This document shows positions 33,341 through 35,937 of a stretch of 35,937 nt of DNA, piece after piece (the stretch's first letter is position 1; each line of letters opens with the position of its first letter). The notes below the pieces were generated by a model, which was given only the letters and a program-made list of their open reading frames with translations, was not told the origin of the DNA and made no database searches. Source of the stretch: Prochloraceae cyanobacterium (GTDB lineage: Bacteria > Cyanobacteriota > Cyanobacteriia > Cyanobacteriales > JASJDA01); assembly GCA_030065265.1 (NCBI GenBank), contig JASJCW010000007.1, positions 1 through 35,937 on the forward strand. Reading direction: 5' to 3'. The position numbers and the translations under genes were made by a program.

Positions 33341-34354
33341 ATGAATCAAGATAAATATAATGCTGCTAAAGGTTGTTTGTTGGGTGCTTTCGTAGGGGAT
33401 GCTGCGGGGGCAACTTTAGAATTTTTGCAACACGATCCGACATCAAAAGAAGTAGACTGGGCGATGAGTATGCCAGGAGGTGGCAATTTACAAGTAGCAC
33501 CAGGTCAAATTACCGACGATGGGGAATTGACTTTATGTTTGGCTTTAGCTTTAGCTGAAAGTAACACTTTCGATCTCGAAGCGATCGCCGCTAACTATGC
33601 TAAATGGGTAGAATCAAATCCTTTTGATATGGGTTTTACTACTTCAAGTTCTTTAGGTTCGTACAGAAATATTGATGTTAGCCAAGAAGGTTATGCAAGA
33701 GTAATGAAGCGATCGGCTTCTAAATTTTGTTTGTATTCAAAAGCTAACGGCAGTTTAATGCGAAATACACCTTTAGGCATCTGGGGACATAATTTAGAAG
33801 TTTCTGAAATAGCCGATCTTGCCAGACAAGACACTTCTCTATCCCATCCCAATCCTAGCTGCGGTTTTGCAGTTGCTTGTTATAGTATTGCGATCGCTAG
33901 TTTAATCGAATATCCAGGGAATCGAAATTTAGCTTTTAATAATGCGAGAACTTGGTTAAATTCTCGAGAAAGTTTAGCCAAATACGATTACGAATATAGT
34001 AGCTGGAAAGAAGTCAGCAGTTGGCTGGATGATGCGGAAAATAACGTTAATATTGCTTATTTTCCCCAGATCGGCTTTATTAAAATTGCTTTTACTCACG
34101 CTTTCAGACATTTATTATTAGGTTCGGATTATCAAGATGCCATTGCAGAAACTTTAGCAGGTGGAGGAGATACCGATACTAATGCTTGTATTGTCGGGGG
34201 TTTAATTGGTGCAGCAGTAGGAGTCGATTGCATTCCCGAAAATATGCGCGAAGCGGTCTTAAATTGCGATACAACTCTAGGTAAACATCCTCGTCCTGAT
34301 TTTCTTCATCCCCAACAGGTCGATCGTTTAATTCCTCAGTTACTAAATTTATAG
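33341..34354 (+). CDS. ADP-ribosylglycohydrolase family protein
   Basis: Member of the DraG/ARH family that cleaves ADP-ribose from proteins or small molecules using a two-magnesium site. The N-terminal KGCLLGAFVGDAAGATLE contains the family GD motif, residues 58-63 (TDDGEL) give the first metal-binding acids, and GGGDTDTNACIVGGLIGA near the C-terminus gives the second. The 337-residue length is normal. The ATG at 33341 is preferred to an in-frame TTG at 33326. No dinitrogenase reductase or ADP-ribosyltransferase gene is nearby, so a nitrogenase role like that of DraG cannot be assumed. It is monocistronic. Confidence 0.92.
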   Translation: MNQDKYNAAKGCLLGAFVGDAAGATLEFLQHDPTSKEVDWAMSMPGGGNLQVAPGQITDDGELTLCLALALAESNTFDLEAIAANYAKWVESNPFDMGFTTSSSLGSYRNIDVSQEGYARVMKRSASKFCLYSKANGSLMRNTPLGIWGHNLEVSEIADLARQDTSLSHPNPSCGFAVACYSIAIASLIEYPGNRNLAFNNARTWLNSRESLAKYDYEYSSWKEVSSWLDDAENNVNIAYFPQIGFIKIAFTHAFRHLLLGSDYQDAIAETLAGGGDTDTNACIVGGLIGAAVGVDCIPENMREAVLNCDTTLGKHPRPDFLHPQQVDRLIPQLLNL

Positions 34355-34550
34355 TTAACTCGATCGCCTCGCTATTTTTGCTGCTAAAGACATTTTCTGA
34401 AATATTTCTCCCTTTATAGATAAGTCAAGCTTCAATATCCTTTATTATTCGTTTGAAGTTGCTTATATTAACTTTCATAACAGCAATTTTTTTAAAGACG
34501 TATTTACTGGGTTTCAATGCTATATTTAGATATTCCTACCAAGGGTTTAC

Positions 34551-34570
34551 TATATCTAATTTTAGATATA
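34551..34570. promoter_or_regulatory. Perfect 9+2+9 palindrome
   Basis: TATATCTAATTTTAGATATA has exact 9-bp arms around a TT centre. A related TTTAGATAT half lies just upstream near 34525. It could be a dimeric regulator site or a weak hairpin; it is about 200 bp from the preceding stop and 330 bp from the next start. Confidence 0.4.
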
Positions 34571-34761
34571 CCTTTTATATTGATAAGTATCGTCTCTTAG
34601 AACCTACTTTTTGCGTATATTTTTAATTCATAGTCAAAATAATTTCAAACGTATTTTATACTTCTTTTTGTAAAAGAGAGTAACGCTAGAAAAGTTTTTT
34701 TGACAAAAAGACAAAAATATGTGTTTGGTATTTAAATAAGTTTTTTCAAAATAAATTATGC

Positions 34762-34833
34762 GATCCCGCAGGGATCTGAGCTTTGCTCAGCACGAGCTTG
34801 CGAGAATTAAAAAAAAAGAGCGATCTGAGATCG
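34762..34833. repeat. Cluster of short hairpins (possible dispersed repeat element)
   Basis: Three tight palindromes follow one another: GATCCCGCAGGGATC (34762-34776), CTGAGCTTTGCTCAG (34776-34790, sharing a base with the first) and CGATCTGAGATCG (34821-34833). The first two abut and are GC-rich in an AT-rich spacer, the look of small dispersed palindromic repeats in cyanobacterial genomes. Confidence 0.6.
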
Positions 34834-34901
34834 ATTAAGAAAGAAAAATATTTGTATGTATTCTTAAATAGTAATTATCTCTTCCAAACGATTAGAATCC
34901 G

Positions 34902-35405
34902 ATGAGTTCAATATACGAATATGAATTAAATTTAATTACCGAACGGCAAAAATATAAACGCAAAAGTCATCTTTCTGAGCGAATGCGCTCAATCGCGCCA
35001 GAAGATAAATCCGCTTTGGTAGATATAATGTTAAGTGGATTTCTAGATCCTCAATTCCACGATCGCAATAATCGTATTGCCGCCGCTCGAGATATAGAAG
35101 CTTATTTTACTGGTAAAAAACACAGTCCACTTCTAAATTGTTCTTGTGGATACTGGAAAGAGCGAATACTAATTGGTGTTTGTTTGATTAGTTATTGGAA
35201 AGAAAGGGATTGTCCTCTAATAGATTGTATAGTAGTGCATAATAACTATAAAGGCAGACATATCAGCTCGATTGTTTTTCAAGCTAGTCTCGATCGCCTT
35301 ATTTTAGCTGGATACACTAAAGTTCGTGCTGTTATTAGTGAAGAAAATATATTACCTAAAAATTTAGCTCGAAGGCTTGGATTTACTAAATTAGGAAAAT
35401 TATAA
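34902..35405 (+). CDS. GNAT-like N-acetyltransferase family protein
   Basis: A 167-residue protein with the GNAT fold order. After an N-terminal region with APEDKSALVDIMLSGF, it has strands ILIGVCLISYWK and PLIDCIVVHNNY, and then KGRHISSIVFQASLDRLILAG, which occupies the position of the acetyl-CoA pyrophosphate-binding loop (R/Q-x-x-G-x-G/A). The match is loose because the usual Gly are partly missing. The end, ENILPKNLARRLGFTKLG, is a typical GNAT finish. Cofactor binding is likely but unproven, and the substrate is unknown. ATG at 34902 lacks a strong ribosome binding site. Confidence 0.72.
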   Translation: MSSIYEYELNLITERQKYKRKSHLSERMRSIAPEDKSALVDIMLSGFLDPQFHDRNNRIAAARDIEAYFTGKKHSPLLNCSCGYWKERILIGVCLISYWKERDCPLIDCIVVHNNYKGRHISSIVFQASLDRLILAGYTKVRAVISEENILPKNLARRLGFTKLGKL

Positions 35406-35420
35406 ATAACCCACCTGGAT

Positions 35421-35467
35421 GAAAACTAGGCAGCGCATTTATGATGCGTCGTCTTTATCTAGTTTTC
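35421..35467. other. Nested hairpin element
   Basis: GAAAACTAG (35421-35429) and CTAGTTTTC (35459-35467) form a perfect 9-bp outer stem. Inside it CGCAT (35434-35438) pairs with ATGCG (35444-35448). It begins 15 bp after the GNAT stop. It may be that gene's terminator or the end of a small RNA or mobile fragment; no U-run follows. Confidence 0.4.
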
Positions 35468-35625
35468 GCTCTTTGAAGAATCCGACCAATCGTTGTACTT
35501 AACTCTTTGGGATATAAATGACAGCATAGCTCTACTAATTATTACTAGACACGATGCATCTACGTTGAAGTGTTTCTGGGTATGCCAGTCTAGAAAACGA
35601 TTGATGCAAGGTAAGATTACATCTT

Positions 35626-35656
35626 AACCCTCTTCTATTTTTAGTAAAAGAGGGTT
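35626..35656 (-). terminator. Hairpin downstream of the glutamate synthase gene
   Basis: AACCCTCTT (35626-35634) and AAGAGGGTT (35648-35656) form a perfect 9-bp stem with a 13-nt loop, 11 bp beyond the stop codon of the minus-strand gene. A second small palindrome (35612-35626) abuts it. The U-run is weak. Confidence 0.6.
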
Positions 35657-35667
35657 TGAAACCGAGA

Positions 35668-35937
35668 CTATTTGCTAACAGGAGTCAAAGATTTAGATTC
35701 TTCTACAACAGCATTAGAATTAACTTCTAGACTGTTTTCTTCAGAAGGCGGTACTACTTGCCAGAATTTACTGACGTAAGAATCCCAATTATCTAAAATA
35801 GTCTTAGCTTTTTGACTGTTAGTGCGATCGCAATGGGCAGAAATCAAGTTTTTCAATTGTTCTGCGCCTTTTTCGGAATTTACGCGCTGAATTTTCACAA
35901 TTTCTGGATTTACTTTCTCGGGAAAAGATCCGTCTTC
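35668..35937 (-). CDS. Glutamate synthase large subunit, C-terminal end (partial)
   Basis: The reading frame is open to the window edge, so this is the 3' end of a larger gene whose start lies outside. The last 90 residues, EDGSFPEKVNPEIVKIQRVN onward through AEQLKNLISAHCDRTNSQKAKTILDNWDSYVSKFWQVVPPSE, match the C-terminus of the GltB/GlsF large subunit: the end of the beta-helix domain, then the helical tail with NWDSYVSKFWQVVPP. In cyanobacteria the enzyme is often ferredoxin-dependent (GlsF), but the part seen here cannot separate that from the NADH/NADPH type. A GTG at 35898 is only an internal Val codon. Confidence 0.9.
   Translation of the reverse strand, partial: EDGSFPEKVNPEIVKIQRVNSEKGAEQLKNLISAHCDRTNSQKAKTILDNWDSYVSKFWQVVPPSEENSLEVNSNAVVEESKSLTPVSK

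Larger units (their letters stand above)
34355..34901. other. Intergenic spacer, 547 bp, with palindromes
   Basis: An AT-rich stretch with no gene. It carries a perfect palindrome (34551-34570) and a cluster of small hairpins (34762-34833), both listed separately. The cluster is GC-richer than its surroundings, so it looks like an inserted repeat element. Confidence 0.5.

Noticed and set aside
1..35937. CRISPR arrays, tRNA genes, rRNA genes, intact insertion sequences
   Set aside because: I looked for regularly spaced repeats, cloverleaf segments and transposase motifs and found none I could support.

Overview
The window is chromosomal DNA from a cyanobacterium. The gene content points there directly: ndhM, a pxcA/CemA-type proton-extrusion protein, a TIGR02652 protein, a cyanobacterial-type GlgA, and the C-terminus of what looks like a ferredoxin-type glutamate synthase. 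The octamer GCGATCGC (HIP1) is dense in genes and spacers. Base composition is AT-rich and intergenic spacers are long. I see no tRNA, rRNA, CRISPR array or intact transposase gene.

Layout, left to right. (1) 1-7.7 kb: glgA (minus), a pseudouridine synthase, a TIGR02652/VOC gene pair, a glutathione S-transferase, an exbB-exbD operon (minus) flanked by a heptameric tandem repeat, a DUF1517-like protein and a lipoprotein. (2) 7.8-12 kb: an orphan MalK/UgpC-type ABC ATPase (minus), then padR, a 2TM-domain protein and a RetSat/CrtI-like oxidoreductase. A near-identical 20-bp operator-like site lies before padR and again before the 2TM gene. (3) 12-15.9 kb: an aspartate aminotransferase and two tail-to-tail paralogous GGDEF proteins of equal length, one with a nearly canonical active site and one decayed. 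(4) 16.4-20.7 kb: purS-purQ, pxcA (minus), ilvC and a small membrane protein (minus). (5) 20.7-23.2 kb: a gene-poor stretch with an orphan intrinsic terminator and a small membrane protein, then ppa (inorganic pyrophosphatase) split by an 849-nt group II intron without an ORF. (6) 23.3-31 kb: ndhM overlapping a small membrane protein, a PP2C phosphatase with a zinc ribbon, a small membrane protein, def, a transglutaminase-like membrane protein lacking the catalytic Cys and His, and a CBM2-PL14-like polysaccharide lyase. (7) 31-35.9 kb: a hybrid histidine kinase, an ADP-ribosylglycohydrolase, a GNAT-like protein, and the 3' end of glutamate synthase running off the window.

The most notable observation is the group II intron inside ppa. 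Its 5' end (GTGCG), domain V (34 nt with a compensated pair in the basal helix), domain VI (GNRA loop and bulged branch A) and 3' AC end are all readable. Joining the exons at those points restores an uninterrupted pyrophosphatase of 169 residues across a split Lys codon. Because the intron encodes no maturase, expression of this housekeeping enzyme would depend on self-splicing or on a maturase made elsewhere.

Most genes are housekeeping or conserved-hypothetical cyanobacterial genes with no common pathway. The functional groupings that can be supported are purS-purQ, exbB-exbD, padR-2TM-RetSat (shared operator) and ndhM with its overlapping partner. All functional calls are from reading the sequence; no database search was run.
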